Assembly: GCF_004151235.1 (NCBI RefSeq)
Contig: NZ_JUIV01000002.1
Location: 1-64,000 of the forward strand
From: Flavobacterium anhuiense
GTDB taxonomy: Bacteria; Bacteroidota; Bacteroidia; Flavobacteriales; Flavobacteriaceae
DNA: 64,000 nt
Reading direction: 5' to 3'
Positions 51,770 through 61,367 of this stretch are shown here, piece after piece (within the stretch, counting starts at the first letter, position 1; every line of letters begins with the position of its first letter). The notes under the pieces are model-generated. The model searched no databases. It saw only the letters and a list, made by a program, of their open reading frames with translations, and was not told the DNA's origin. The position numbers and the translations under genes were made by a program.

Positions 51770-52321
51770 ATGAGAACAAAACTATTTTTTGCAAGTTTGA
51801 TTTTAATTGTATCGTTTACTTCATGTAAGAAAGAAGTGGACCAAAATCAAGAAGTTAAACCAGCTGAAGTTGAAAAACAAAACAATAATTTTCAGGTAAC
51901 CCTAACAGCAACAGTAAAAACAGACGATAATTTCCAATTATATTACAGTCAGGATGCCTATGAAGTTCCGTATAAGGAAGAAAATTCGGTTTGGATGGCT
52001 GTAAAGGCAAATGAAAATCCACAGGATATTGTTTTTAATCTTCCTGAAGATGTAATTCCGAATTATATCAGAATTGATTTTGGAACAAATGAAGAGCAAA
52101 AGGAAATCATTATCAAGAATTTTAAAATGAAGTATTACAGTAAAAGTTTTGAAGCTAAAGATTCGTTATTTTTTAATTACTTTATTCCGAATGATTGTGT
52201 AAAAATTGTAGACAAGAAAAACTCAATTGTTCAGACTTTCAAAACTAAAGAAGGAAAATACGATCCATTGTTTTATTCTGAAAAAGCACTTTATGATCAG
52301 ATTCAATTAATTGTAAAATAA
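51770..52321 (+). CDS. predicted lipoprotein of unknown function
   Basis: The 183-residue product has a lipoprotein signal (MRTKLFFASLILIVSFTSCKK) with the acylated Cys at about 19. Residues 44-90 show LTATVKTDDNFQLYYSQD and similar beta strands. No enzymatic motif is seen. It lies between the Wzz-like and flippase genes and has its own terminator. It could serve the polymer's export or be unrelated. Confidence 0.65.
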   Translation: MRTKLFFASLILIVSFTSCKKEVDQNQEVKPAEVEKQNNNFQVTLTATVKTDDNFQLYYSQDAYEVPYKEENSVWMAVKANENPQDIVFNLPEDVIPNYIRIDFGTNEEQKEIIIKNFKMKYYSKSFEAKDSLFFNYFIPNDCVKIVDKKNSIVQTFKTKEGKYDPLFYSEKALYDQIQLIVK

Positions 52322-52334
52322 TTATATAAGACTT

Positions 52335-52361
52335 AAGAGCCACAAAAATGTGGCTTTTTTT
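52335..52361 (+). terminator. terminator after the lipoprotein gene
   Basis: AAGAGCCACA and TGTGGCTTTTTTT with a 4-nt loop, 13 bp after the stop. Confidence 0.88.
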
Positions 52362-52401
52362 ATCTGCAGCTGTTACTATTTTCTAAACAAATCCTATTCT
52401 C

Positions 52402-53670
52402 TTGTTTAAATCAAAACACCAAAATGTATTACAGAATAACCGAATTAAAAATTTTGTTATTTATGGAATTGGTCAGATTGTTAATCTGGTCAGTCCACTT
52501 TTGGTAATGCCTTATTTAATAGCTGTTTGCGAAAAAGAAGGATTGGGAAAAATTGGCGTAGGATTTTCGTTTGCATTAGTATTGATCGTTTTAGTTGATT
52601 ACGGTTCTTATATTAATGGAACCAAAGAAATATCAATAAATAGAGAAAATTCTGATATTATAAGAACAAAAATAATTTCTATATATGTAATGAAATTCAT
52701 TTTGATTTTAATATCATCATTTATTGCTTTTCTGATTATTTATTTCATTCCTTTTTTTAGGAAAGAACAAGCCATTTTCTTTTTTAGTTTTTTGTACGTA
52801 ATTGGTCAGTTCTTAAACCCAACATGGATTTTTCAGGGATTGGAAAACTATAAATGGATTTCTTTTATTAATATTATTTCTAAAGCAATATATGTTGCTT
52901 GTATTTTTATTTTTATCAGTAAAAAGGAGGATTATATTTATGCCAATGCTTATTTAGGAATTGGGCTGATTATTTCCAGCTTAATAGGACTTATTTATCT
53001 GATAAAAAAATACAATTTACAATTCTATCACAATGTTGCTAAGGATGCACTCCTGTTATTAAAACAGGAGTTCTCACTCACTTTTTCCCAATTGTTTCTT
53101 TCATTTTATCAATATCTGCCTATAATGATAATTAGTTATGTGGGAGGAAATGGAATGGCAGGACAATATAGAATTATTGAACAGATTGTAATGATTTTTA
53201 GAACTTATCTGCAAATGTTTTTCAATTTTATCTATGCCTATGTTTGTTTACAAATACATACAAATTTAAAAAAAGGAATTTTTAATTGGTTGAATTATAA
53301 TGCTTTAAATTATTTATTTATTCTATTACTAGTAATTATTGCATTTGTATTTGCAGAACAGATCTTGTTATACTTCAATATTGAATCAAATGACCTAAAA
53401 TCAATGGTTTACTTTTTAAGGTTAGGCTTGATTATACCTATCTTTATGGCAATTTCTTTTGCTTTAAAACAGTTACTTTTTGCATTAGATAAGAATAAGA
53501 TGTATATAAATATTACAATTGGTTCCTCGATTTTTAGTTTGCTCGCATTTTTTATATTAGTAAAAACTATTGAATTGAAAGGTGCTTTTATTGCTACAAT
53601 TTTTATCGAAATAATGGTAATAGGTTTATATTGTGCAGTTTTAAAATCAATAATTAGATTGAGTAAGTAA
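52402..53670 (+). CDS. oligosaccharide flippase (Wzx family)
   Basis: This 422-residue multi-span membrane protein (about 12 helices) opens with VLQNNRIKNFVIYGIGQIVNLVSPLLVMPYLIAVCEKEGLGKIGVGFSFA, the polysaccharide biosynthesis (MATE/PST) family start. It flips lipid-linked oligosaccharide across the inner membrane. The only in-frame start before the conserved N-terminus is TTG at 52402; no ATG or GTG is available. The gene then runs with the O-antigen polymerase-like gene 8 bp later. Confidence 0.85.
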   Translation: MFKSKHQNVLQNNRIKNFVIYGIGQIVNLVSPLLVMPYLIAVCEKEGLGKIGVGFSFALVLIVLVDYGSYINGTKEISINRENSDIIRTKIISIYVMKFILILISSFIAFLIIYFIPFFRKEQAIFFFSFLYVIGQFLNPTWIFQGLENYKWISFINIISKAIYVACIFIFISKKEDYIYANAYLGIGLIISSLIGLIYLIKKYNLQFYHNVAKDALLLLKQEFSLTFSQLFLSFYQYLPIMIISYVGGNGMAGQYRIIEQIVMIFRTYLQMFFNFIYAYVCLQIHTNLKKGIFNWLNYNALNYLFILLLVIIAFVFAEQILLYFNIESNDLKSMVYFLRLGLIIPIFMAISFALKQLLFALDKNKMYINITIGSSIFSLLAFFILVKTIELKGAFIATIFIEIMVIGLYCAVLKSIIRLSK

Positions 53671-53678
53671 TAATAAAT

Positions 53679-54935
53679 ATGACAATTTACAAAAGTTTCC
53701 CTTACCAGATTTTATTTTTGCTTTGCGTTGGAGTTTCTTTGTTTGCTAACTATGAGCTTACTTTTGCTGTTTGGTCTTTAACTTTGTTGTTAACAGTTAA
53801 AAGAAAATATTCTTTTACTCTAGTTCAATATAATGTCATTTTTCTCATAATACTTTCAATTGCAATTGTTTCTACATTCTTCAGCACAACAACCCTTTTT
53901 CTAGTCATAAGAGATTTTACCTATTTAGTTAAACCAATTTTAGGATTATTGGTTGGATATCAACTGTGTAGATTTAGCAGTAAATTAGCTTTAAAAGTGT
54001 TAGTGTACACCGGATTAGCAATTTCTGTAATGCATCTGGTTATGTTATCTTTTACAGTTATTGAATTCAAAACTATAAGTGTTAATTTACTAAGAGAACA
54101 TGGCGGTTATTTTAGCGATTACGAAATCTATGTATTAATTATTCTGATTTTTTATGAAGATCTTAAACTAGAAATATCAAAAAATCAGAGAATATTATTT
54201 TTAGCAATAATTGGTTTATCTAGTTTTTTGTACTTGGCCAGAACAAACCTTATTCAATTTATAATTCTCTATGTTGGTCTAAAAGGATATTTGAGTTTTA
54301 ATAAGAAATCTTTAAAAGTAATTTTGTCTGTATTTTTGGCAACAATTATTGGCTATACAGCGATTGTTTATATTAATCCAAAAAGAGAAGGAAAAGGTAT
54401 TCAGGCTTTTTTGTATAAAATAAAAATTGCACCTCAGGAAGCTTTTAAGACAAAAATCGATAAAGATGATTGGAAAGATTTCAATGACAATTATAGATCC
54501 TTTGAAAATATAATTGCTGTAAATCAAGTTTCTGCAAAAGGAGTTAGAGCTGTTTTTTTTGGTGAAGGCTTAGGCTCAACACTGAATTTGGGCAGGAAAA
54601 TTTGGACCAATGATCACGAAAATGTTCAGTATATCCCAATTGCACATAATGCATACATGACTGTATTTTTAAAATCGGGACTATTAGGGGTTTTATTTCT
54701 TTTATTTTTTTTGGTTATTCTATACAGGCAAAGAAAATCTGAGATTGAAAGTGTACAGGCTATTAATTATTTGCTAGTTGGGACAAGCGTTTTTCTAATA
54801 ATATCAAACTGGGTATTTTTGGGGCTGTATCTAAAATTAGATAATAAATCGATAATAATAGGATTTTTGATTGCTGTTAGAGAAGTAATTATAAAAGAGC
54901 ATATTAGTCAAAAAAGAATAGAAAATGAGCATTAA
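53679..54935 (+). CDS. O-antigen polymerase-like membrane protein (Wzy candidate)
   Basis: The 418-residue product has about 10 membrane helices and a large central extracytoplasmic loop (about 235-310), rich in polar residues (KREGKGIQAFLYKIKIAPQEAF...VFFGEGLGST...PIAHNAYMTVFLKSGLLGVLF). The late AHNAYMTVFLKSG motif matches Wzy/O-antigen-ligase-like proteins. It should polymerise repeat units at the periplasmic face. Sequence identity among Wzy proteins is low, so this rests on topology and context. Confidence 0.75.
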   Translation: MTIYKSFPYQILFLLCVGVSLFANYELTFAVWSLTLLLTVKRKYSFTLVQYNVIFLIILSIAIVSTFFSTTTLFLVIRDFTYLVKPILGLLVGYQLCRFSSKLALKVLVYTGLAISVMHLVMLSFTVIEFKTISVNLLREHGGYFSDYEIYVLIILIFYEDLKLEISKNQRILFLAIIGLSSFLYLARTNLIQFIILYVGLKGYLSFNKKSLKVILSVFLATIIGYTAIVYINPKREGKGIQAFLYKIKIAPQEAFKTKIDKDDWKDFNDNYRSFENIIAVNQVSAKGVRAVFFGEGLGSTLNLGRKIWTNDHENVQYIPIAHNAYMTVFLKSGLLGVLFLLFFLVILYRQRKSEIESVQAINYLLVGTSVFLIISNWVFLGLYLKLDNKSIIIGFLIAVREVIIKEHISQKRIENEH

Positions 54936-56040
54936 AAACACAACCAGTATTTTTGTTGACTGCCATGTTTTTGATAGCGGTTTTCAAGGAACAAGAACAT
55001 ATATAAAAGGTTTATACTCTGAATTAATCAAAAAAAAGGATCTTCATTTTTTTTTAGTTTCTTCTAATCCAGATCATTTAGAATCTATTTTTGGCAACCA
55101 TTCAAATGTCACCTATTTAAAATATAAATATCATAATAAAATTTTAAGGCTAAGTATCGATATACCACAGATTATTAAAAAGAACAAAATTGATTTTGCT
55201 CATTTTCAATATATTGTTTCACCAATAAAAAGGTGTAAATACATTGTTACAACACATGATTTATTGTTTATTGATTTTCCAGAGTATTTTACATTTTTGA
55301 GTAGAATTGTCAATACGTTTTTATATAAATTAAGTGCAAAAGGATCAGAAATTAAATTGACAGTCTCAGAATATTCTAAACAGAAAATACAACAGCATTT
55401 CGCATTGTCAAATTATGAAATAACTCCAAACGCAATTCAGGATGTATTTTTTGAAGAATATGATAAGGAGCTGATGAAGACAGAAGTTGCAGAAAAGTTT
55501 TCATTAAAAAATTATATTATTTATGTAAGCCGATGGGAGCCAAGAAAAAATCATCAAATGGTTTTAAAAGCTTTTTTAGATTTGAAATTGTACAAAAAAT
55601 ACAAGCTTCTGTTTTTAGGAAATGATACTTTACCAAATCAACATTATGATAAGGTCTTTAATAAATTAAATTCTGAAATAAAAAATCAGATTGTTTCTTT
55701 AAAAAACACTGATTTAAAAACAATGTTATTGTTGTTAAGAGGAGCAGATGCATCCGTTTATCCTTCTTTAGCTGAAGGTTTTGGAATTCCTCCATTAGAA
55801 TCTGTCGCGGCAAAAGTTCCAACACTTTGCTCTAATAAAACGGCAATGTCAGATTTTACTTTTTTTAAGGACTATTATTTTGATCCATATAATCAAGATG
55901 AGTTTAATCAAAAACTTCAAAAAATTTTAACTCAAAAAGTAGCTTTAGATTTTGAGATTATGGCACAAAATATTAAAGAAAAATACAGATGGCAAAAATC
56001 GGCTGACATATTATATAATCTGATAAAACAAAATCAATAA
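54925..56040 (+). CDS. glycosyltransferase, GT4-type
   Basis: The 371-residue product has a C-terminal GT-B domain with YVSRWEPRKNHQMVLKAF (about 195-212) and DASVYPSLAEGFGIPPLESVAAKVPTLCSNKTAMSDF (the E-x-FG-x-x-x-x-E nucleotide-sugar motif at about 280-295). The N-terminal domain (DCHVFDSGFQGTRTYIKGLYSELIKK) binds the acceptor. It overlaps the polymerase gene by 11 bp. It adds a sugar to the growing repeat unit; the sugar is unknown. Confidence 0.88.
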   Translation: MSIKNTTSIFVDCHVFDSGFQGTRTYIKGLYSELIKKKDLHFFLVSSNPDHLESIFGNHSNVTYLKYKYHNKILRLSIDIPQIIKKNKIDFAHFQYIVSPIKRCKYIVTTHDLLFIDFPEYFTFLSRIVNTFLYKLSAKGSEIKLTVSEYSKQKIQQHFALSNYEITPNAIQDVFFEEYDKELMKTEVAEKFSLKNYIIYVSRWEPRKNHQMVLKAFLDLKLYKKYKLLFLGNDTLPNQHYDKVFNKLNSEIKNQIVSLKNTDLKTMLLLLRGADASVYPSLAEGFGIPPLESVAAKVPTLCSNKTAMSDFTFFKDYYFDPYNQDEFNQKLQKILTQKVALDFEIMAQNIKEKYRWQKSADILYNLIKQNQ

Positions 56041-56051
56041 AAATAACCTGA

Positions 56052-56828
56052 TTATTGGTTTTTTGCTGTATTGCTTCCAAATAACTTGTTTTTAGTTTGA
56101 ACTAAAAAATTGTAATTTTTAGCAAGCTGCTTTTTTAAAAATGAAGCATCTTCTTTTGGAAACCAATCTGTTGTTCTTGGCTTCTCGATTTGTACTTTAT
56201 GAATTTGGTAAGCATAAGTTGCAATAGATGTTCTAAAATTTCCGTCTGGAAAATTTGTCATATCATATCCATGAAGTGTGTAAGGAGCACATTGCTGAAT
56301 AATTAAGCGATTAAAAGGAACATCAAGTTCGGTATTTTCCCCTGTTCTTAAATCAAATATTTTTAAATTGCCTTTATATTCTTGTTTCCAGTCTTTATTT
56401 AGATACAAAAGCAGATTTAATTCCCGGTACCAACCTTTGTTAATAGGATGATAATTAAAATCTAAGTGCATATCCAGAAAGCTATTTTTCTTGCCTTGAT
56501 GTAAGCCACCACCATGATTTTTTGGGTCAACAAAAATAGATTTTGAGGTTATATAAGATATAATTTTATTGAATCTTTCAGACGAGAGTTCATCATACAA
56601 TTCATGCATTTCAGGTCCTAATTCTTTATAATTTGATTTTTCAAATTTATTATTTGCAAAAGAATAGTCACGGCTTTTATTCTTGAGTTCAGGAATGCTT
56701 TCATGAGCTTTTAATAACCTTTCCTCTTCACAAAAGTTATCAATTATTAAATGCGGAAACGGACTGGCAGTTAAATACTTTAAGCGCAAATCATCTAAAT
56801 GGTTTTCCAGGTATTCAAAATTAATCAT
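56052..56828 (-). CDS. 2-oxoglutarate/Fe(II)-dependent oxygenase-like protein
   Basis: The 258-residue product shows SPFPHLIIDNFCEEERL, then the metal motif in FLDMHLDFNYHP (H-x-D, about 118-122). LNLLLYLNKDW, PYTLHGYDMTNFPDGNFRTSIATYAY complete the fold (distal His, then the R-x-S that binds 2-oxoglutarate). These are prolyl-4-hydroxylase-like folds. It stands alone on the minus strand inside the sugar cluster. It may modify a glycan or a protein; the substrate is unknown. Promoter element at 56855. Confidence 0.85.
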   Translation of the reverse strand: MINFEYLENHLDDLRLKYLTASPFPHLIIDNFCEEERLLKAHESIPELKNKSRDYSFANNKFEKSNYKELGPEMHELYDELSSERFNKIISYITSKSIFVDPKNHGGGLHQGKKNSFLDMHLDFNYHPINKGWYRELNLLLYLNKDWKQEYKGNLKIFDLRTGENTELDVPFNRLIIQQCAPYTLHGYDMTNFPDGNFRTSIATYAYQIHKVQIEKPRTTDWFPKEDASFLKKQLAKNYNFLVQTKNKLFGSNTAKNQ

Positions 56829-56854
56829 AAGTGTTATTTTAAACCGCTTGCGAA

Positions 56855-56862
56855 CAAAAGTA
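56855..56862 (-). promoter_or_regulatory. TAnnTTTG -7 element for the oxygenase gene
   Basis: The minus strand reads TACTTTTG, 26 nt upstream of the ATG. Confidence 0.6.
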
Positions 56863-56934
56863 GAAATTAAATAAAAGAATATTGATTATAAATGAATTTG
56901 TTTGCAATAAAATTTTACGGAATTTTAAAATCAT

Positions 56935-56942
56935 TATTTTTG
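56935..56942 (+). promoter_or_regulatory. TAnnTTTG -7 element for the DUF1972 glycosyltransferase
   Basis: TATTTTTG, 22 nt before ATG 56965. Confidence 0.55.
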
Positions 56943-56964
56943 AGTCCTATTTTATAAGACTTAA

Positions 56965-58053
56965 ATGAAAATAGCCATTCTTGGTACCAGAGGAATTCCT
57001 AATAATTATGGCGGATTTGAGCAGTTTGCTGAAATTTTTGCTGTTTATTTAACCGAAAAAAAACACGATGTGTATGTCTATAATTCACATAAACACATTT
57101 ATAAAGAGAAAAATTATAAAGGAGTAAACATTATTCATCAGTATGATCCAGAATATAAAATAGGGACTGTAGGACAATTTATTTACGATTTGAATTGTAT
57201 TTTGGATTCTAGAAATAGAAATTTTGATATCATTTTGCAATTGGGCTACACAAGCAATTCTATATGGTCTTTTCTTTTACCAAAAAAATCAATCATTATT
57301 ACTAATATGGATGGATTGGAATGGAAAAGAACCAAATATTCTAAACTAATCCAAAGGTTCTTAAAGTTTGCCGAAAAAAAAGCCGTAAAAAGTAGTGATT
57401 ATCTCGTAGCAGATTCGCTAGGAATCAAGAAGTATCTGAAAGAAAAATATAATACTGAAGCTGCTTATATTGCATATGGAGCAGATTTGTTTTCTGATCC
57501 AAAAGAAGAGGTGCTTTCACAATATAATGTTGAAAAAAATAATTATAACTTATTGATAGCTCGTTTTGAACCTGAAAATAATATAGAAGTAATTTTGGAT
57601 GGTATTGCCGAAAGTCAAGATAATAAAGTGATGTTGGTTATAGGGAGTAATGATAATAGTTATGGAGACTATCTCAAAAAAAAGTTTTATAATTATCGAA
57701 ACATACGTTTTATAGGAGGAGTTTATAATAAAGTGCATTTAGATAATCTAAGATATTTTTCTAATCTTTATTTTCATGGACATTCAGTAGGAGGGACAAA
57801 TCCTTCATTGCTTGAGGCAATGGCGACAAAAGCATTAATTGTAGCACACAACAACGAATTTAATCGTGCTATTTTACAGCAAAATGCATTTTATTTTTCG
57901 AATGCAGAATGCATTAAGCATCTAATAAAAACCATTAAAAGAAAAGATTACGAAAACATTGTTGAAGATAACTTTAAAACGATAATTCAAGAATTTAATT
58001 GGAACAAAATAAATGAATCATATTTTAGATTGTTTGAAAAAAGTCTCAAATAA
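56965..58053 (+). CDS. DUF1972-type glycosyltransferase (rhamnosyltransferase-like)
   Basis: This 362-residue GT-B protein opens MKIAILGTRGIPNNYGGFEQFAEIF, the DUF1972 N-terminal hallmark. The second domain has LLIARFEPENNIEVILDGI (about 193-211) and HSVGGTNPSLLEAMATKALIVAHNN (acceptor/nucleotide-sugar region). DUF1972 enzymes often transfer rhamnose or related sugars in surface polysaccharide assembly. The donor is unknown. It abuts the O-antigen-ligase-like gene. Confidence 0.88.
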   Translation: MKIAILGTRGIPNNYGGFEQFAEIFAVYLTEKKHDVYVYNSHKHIYKEKNYKGVNIIHQYDPEYKIGTVGQFIYDLNCILDSRNRNFDIILQLGYTSNSIWSFLLPKKSIIITNMDGLEWKRTKYSKLIQRFLKFAEKKAVKSSDYLVADSLGIKKYLKEKYNTEAAYIAYGADLFSDPKEEVLSQYNVEKNNYNLLIARFEPENNIEVILDGIAESQDNKVMLVIGSNDNSYGDYLKKKFYNYRNIRFIGGVYNKVHLDNLRYFSNLYFHGHSVGGTNPSLLEAMATKALIVAHNNEFNRAILQQNAFYFSNAECIKHLIKTIKRKDYENIVEDNFKTIIQEFNWNKINESYFRLFEKSLK

Positions 58054-58054
58054 A

Positions 58055-59335
58055 ATGGATGAATTATGGAAGAATAAAAACTTGCCAGTTTATCTATTGG
58101 TAGCAATGTTAGTAACACTTCCATTAAAACACAATATTGGGAGTTTAGCCTGTATTGTTTTTTTATTGTTTACTTTTTATAAAGCCAAAAAAACAGATTT
58201 TTCGTTTCCTAAAGTCTTATTACTTCCAATACTATTGTATGTTTTGATGTTTATTTCGCTCATTTGGACAATAGACAATAAATTAACCATCAAAGGATTG
58301 CAAAAGGAAGTATTGCTACTCTTAATTCCTTTTGCTTTTTGCACATTGCCAAAAATAACTCGAAATGATGTAAATAAGATCATCAAGTGGTATAGTTTTA
58401 CTATGGTAGGTTTTGCCATTTTCTATTTTTTAAAGGCAATTGTAAGATTCATAAATTCTGGAGACAAAGCTGTTTTCTTTTACCACGAATTAGTTACTTT
58501 AGAATTGAATGCAATTTATATGTCTGTTTTTGCTTCTTTAGCACTATTTTATTTTCTAGTGCAGAAAAAAAAGTCAATTATTGATAAAACAACATTTTCG
58601 ATTCTTATTGTTTTCATATTATTACTATCATCCAAAAATATCATTGTAGTTGATTTGATTTTGATTATAATATACTATTTGTTTTTTTCTACTATTCCAA
58701 TAAAAACAAAGCTCATAATACTTTCAACGGTTATTATTCTATCGATAAGTTCCATACTTTTTATTAAGCCAATTAGAGAAAGATTTATGATTGAGTTTGA
58801 AACAATATTTGTTGATAGTTCTTTAAATAAAAATATTGAAGAAAATCAAGGACCAATTTATAATGTAAGTTTAAAACAAGCTTGGAGCCAAGATCAATTT
58901 CGACAAAATGATTTTTTTCCAGGAACAGCATTTCGATTGTTCCAGATTAGGATTTTTATAGAAATGCTTAAGGAACGAAATATTCTTTTTACAGGATTTG
59001 GATTAGATGCTTCACAGAATAAAATCAAAGAAAAAGTAAAAGAACATAATTTATATCCAAATTATGGAGAATTTAATTTTCATAATCAATACATTCAAAT
59101 ATTTGCAGAGTTGGGCATATTTGGTTTTTTGATAGTTATAAGCATGTTGTTTGTCACATTCAGAATTGGGATTGTAAATAAAGATTTTATTCATATTGCT
59201 TTTGCAGTAACAATGATAGTCTTATTTTTGACTGAATCTTTTTTGAGTAGACAAAGAGGAATAATTTTCTTTATAGTTTTTTACAGCATGTTTAATTCGG
59301 TAAAATATTGTAATGAACAGAAAATATTAAAATGA
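58055..59335 (+). CDS. O-antigen ligase/polymerase family membrane protein
   Basis: From ATG 58055 the product is 426 residues; an ATG at 58013 would overlap the upstream gene by 41 bp. It has about 11 membrane helices ([32 protein letters not shown] onward). The Wzy_C-like loop [25 protein letters not shown] follows (His in a polar loop before a helix, about 345). O-antigen ligase-family proteins polymerise or attach polysaccharide. With the Wzy candidate at 53679 the cluster has two proteins of this broad type. Confidence 0.8.
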   Translation: MDELWKNKNLPVYLLVAMLVTLPLKHNIGSLACIVFLLFTFYKAKKTDFSFPKVLLLPILLYVLMFISLIWTIDNKLTIKGLQKEVLLLLIPFAFCTLPKITRNDVNKIIKWYSFTMVGFAIFYFLKAIVRFINSGDKAVFFYHELVTLELNAIYMSVFASLALFYFLVQKKKSIIDKTTFSILIVFILLLSSKNIIVVDLILIIIYYLFFSTIPIKTKLIILSTVIILSISSILFIKPIRERFMIEFETIFVDSSLNKNIEENQGPIYNVSLKQAWSQDQFRQNDFFPGTAFRLFQIRIFIEMLKERNILFTGFGLDASQNKIKEKVKEHNLYPNYGEFNFHNQYIQIFAELGIFGFLIVISMLFVTFRIGIVNKDFIHIAFAVTMIVLFLTESFLSRQRGIIFFIVFYSMFNSVKYCNEQKILK

Positions 59336-60315
59336 AAAGAATACTTATAACCGGAGCAGCAGGATTTTTAGGATCACATTTATGTGACAGATTTATCAAA
59401 GAAGGATATTTCGTTATCGGAATGGATAATCTGATTACAGGAGATCTTAAAAATATTGAACATTTATTCAAACTTGAAAACTTCGAGTTTTATCATCATG
59501 ATATAACTAAGTTTGTTCATGTTCCAGGCGATTTAGATTATATATTGCATTTTGCTTCGCCAGCAAGTCCGATTGATTACTTAAAAATTCCAATCCAGAC
59601 TTTGAAAGTTGGGTCTTTAGGAACGCACAATTTATTAGGATTAGCAAGAGTAAAAAAGGCTAGAATTTTAATTGCATCAACATCTGAAGTTTATGGAGAT
59701 CCTTTAGTGCATCCACAAACTGAAGAATATTATGGAAACGTAAACACAATTGGTCCGCGTGGTGTTTATGATGAGGCAAAACGTTTTCAGGAATCTATAA
59801 CAATGGCTTATCATACTTTTCATGGAGTAGAAACCAGAATAGTGCGTATTTTTAATACTTACGGACCTAGAATGCGACTAAACGACGGACGTGTAATTCC
59901 AGCTTTTATTGGTCAGGCACTTCGCGGAGAAGATTTAACCATTTTTGGAGACGGAATGCAGACACGTTCTTTCTGTTATGTAGACGATCAGGTAGAAGGT
60001 ATTTACAGATTATTACATTCAGATTATGTTTATCCAGTAAATATTGGAAATCCAGACGAAATCACAATTAAAGATTTTGCGGAAGAAATTATAAAACTGA
60101 CAGGAACTAATCAAAAAGTGGTTTATCATCCGCTACCTATAAATGATCCTTTACAGCGTCAGCCAGATACTACAAAGGCCAAAGAATTATTAGGCTGGGA
60201 AGCAAAAGTAAGCCGTGCAGAGGGAATGAAAATTACTTATGAATATTTCAAGTCATTATCTCCTGATGAACTTGCAAAAGAAGAGCATAAAGACTTTTCA
60301 AGCTATATAAAATAA
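59332..60315 (+). CDS. UDP-glucuronate decarboxylase (UDP-xylose synthase) / NAD-dependent SDR
   Basis: The 327-residue product is an extended SDR. The NAD-binding [14 protein letters not shown] (about 7-20), the catalytic TSEVYGDP and [16 protein letters not shown] (Y-x-x-x-K, about 145-150) match the UXS subgroup. Substrate-site FNTYGPRM and [28 protein letters not shown] follow. It converts UDP-glucuronate to UDP-xylose, giving a sugar donor for the cluster. It starts 4 bp before the previous stop. Annotation as a dTDP-glucose dehydratase-like SDR is possible, but the YDEAKR box favours UXS. Confidence 0.88.
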   Translation: MKRILITGAAGFLGSHLCDRFIKEGYFVIGMDNLITGDLKNIEHLFKLENFEFYHHDITKFVHVPGDLDYILHFASPASPIDYLKIPIQTLKVGSLGTHNLLGLARVKKARILIASTSEVYGDPLVHPQTEEYYGNVNTIGPRGVYDEAKRFQESITMAYHTFHGVETRIVRIFNTYGPRMRLNDGRVIPAFIGQALRGEDLTIFGDGMQTRSFCYVDDQVEGIYRLLHSDYVYPVNIGNPDEITIKDFAEEIIKLTGTNQKVVYHPLPINDPLQRQPDTTKAKELLGWEAKVSRAEGMKITYEYFKSLSPDELAKEEHKDFSSYIK

Positions 60316-60343
60316 ATTAAGATTCTGAAAGTATATAAATCTA

Positions 60344-61111
60344 ATGAACGATTTAGTATCTATTTTAACGCCAACATATAATACTGAAAAGTTCATTAGA
60401 GCAACAATAGAATCAGTTCAAAATCAAACCTATAAAAACTGGGAAATGATTTTGGTTGATGATGCTTCTACAGATCAAACCGTTTCTGTTATAGAAGAAT
60501 TTGTTCAAAATGATTCCAGAATAAAGCTATTCAAACTGGACAAAAATTCAGGAAATGGTTTTGCCCGAAATGCAGCTTTAGACAAAGCATCCGGAAAATA
60601 TATAGCTTATCTGGATTCTGATGATTTATGGCGTTCAGATAAATTAGAAAAACAGATTCAGTTTTTAAAAATTAATAATCTGCATTTTACTTTTAGTTAT
60701 TACGATTCTATTGATGAAGAGGGAAATAGTTTAAAAAGAAGGGTTGAATCACCAAATCCATTAACTTATAAACAATTGTTTTTCTGTAATTATGTAGGCA
60801 ATCTTACGGCTATTTACGATGCTGAATATTTTGGGAGAATAAAACTTGAATCCACTCAAAAGAGACAAGATTGGAGAATTTGGCTTACGATTTTAAAACA
60901 AATAAAAACTGCAGAAGCCATTCCAGAACCTTTAGCTTTTTACAGAATTAGGAAAAACTCAATTTCATCATCAAAATTCAAATTGATAAAACACAACTTT
61001 GGTGTTTATAGAGAATTTCATGGATATAATCTGGTTTTTTCTATTTTATTGATGATGAGGTTTTTGTTTACTCAGTTGATAATTAAACCAATATATATAA
61101 AGAAGATTTAA
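60344..61111 (+). CDS. glycosyltransferase family 2
   Basis: The 255-residue product opens with the GT-A signature VSILTPTYNTEKFIRATIESVQNQTYKNWEMILVDDAS. GNGFARNAALDKASGKYIAYLDSDDLWRSDKL (DxD metal site) and a later QKRQDWRIWLTILKQ follow. The C-terminus has a hydrophobic helix (VFSILLMMRFLFTQLI). It transfers a sugar to the lipid-linked repeat unit, probably at the inner membrane. It is the last gene of the polymer cluster. Confidence 0.9.
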   Translation: MNDLVSILTPTYNTEKFIRATIESVQNQTYKNWEMILVDDASTDQTVSVIEEFVQNDSRIKLFKLDKNSGNGFARNAALDKASGKYIAYLDSDDLWRSDKLEKQIQFLKINNLHFTFSYYDSIDEEGNSLKRRVESPNPLTYKQLFFCNYVGNLTAIYDAEYFGRIKLESTQKRQDWRIWLTILKQIKTAEAIPEPLAFYRIRKNSISSSKFKLIKHNFGVYREFHGYNLVFSILLMMRFLFTQLIIKPIYIKKI

Positions 61112-61122
61112 AATATAACTTG

Positions 61123-61142
61123 AAGTCGCAATTTGCGACCTT
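61123..61142. repeat. palindrome copy 1 of the ORF6N-locus repeat family
   Basis: AAGTCGCAATTTGCGACCTT, centred on the GTCGCAA-T-TTGCGAC core seen also inside the ORF6N gene at 61667. Confidence 0.7.
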
Positions 61143-61158
61143 GGAGAATTTCGTTTAG

Positions 61159-61189
61159 AATTGGAGATCACAATTTGTGATCTCCAATT
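61159..61189. repeat. 31-bp palindrome copy 2 (also terminator-like)
   Basis: Arm AATTGGAGATCACAA, one central T, then its exact complement, followed by TTTTTT. Compared with the gene-internal copy at 61667 it differs at two arm positions, each with the matching change in the other arm. It also could end the glycosyltransferase transcript. Confidence 0.8.
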
Positions 61190-61203
61190 TTTTTCATCTC
61201 TTT

Positions 61204-61287
61204 AAAACATAGCCCACGGTTTCAACCGTGGGAAACGTATTGTGGAAATTTATGGTGTCCAGCGATTGAAGCTACTGGCTATGTTTT
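61204..61287. repeat. nested inverted-repeat element (84 bp)
   Basis: Outer arms AAAACATAGCC (61204-61214) and GGCTATGTTTT (61277-61287) enclose a hairpin CCCACGGTT/AACCGTGGG (61213-61232). An imperfect second hairpin (CCAGCGATTGAAGCTACTGG) follows inside. The layout is cloverleaf-like. Confidence 0.75.
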
Positions 61288-61344
61288 TGACAATTTTAAT
61301 CTAATTTTAAAGCCTTATTCTAAAAGTTAATCACAAACTTGATG

Positions 61345-61357
61345 TCACAATTTGTGA
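61345..61357. repeat. palindrome copy 3 of the ORF6N-locus repeat family
   Basis: TCACAATTTGTGA, sharing the core of copy 2, 11 bp after the ORF6N stop. Confidence 0.6.
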
Positions 61358-61367
61358 TCTTAAAGAA

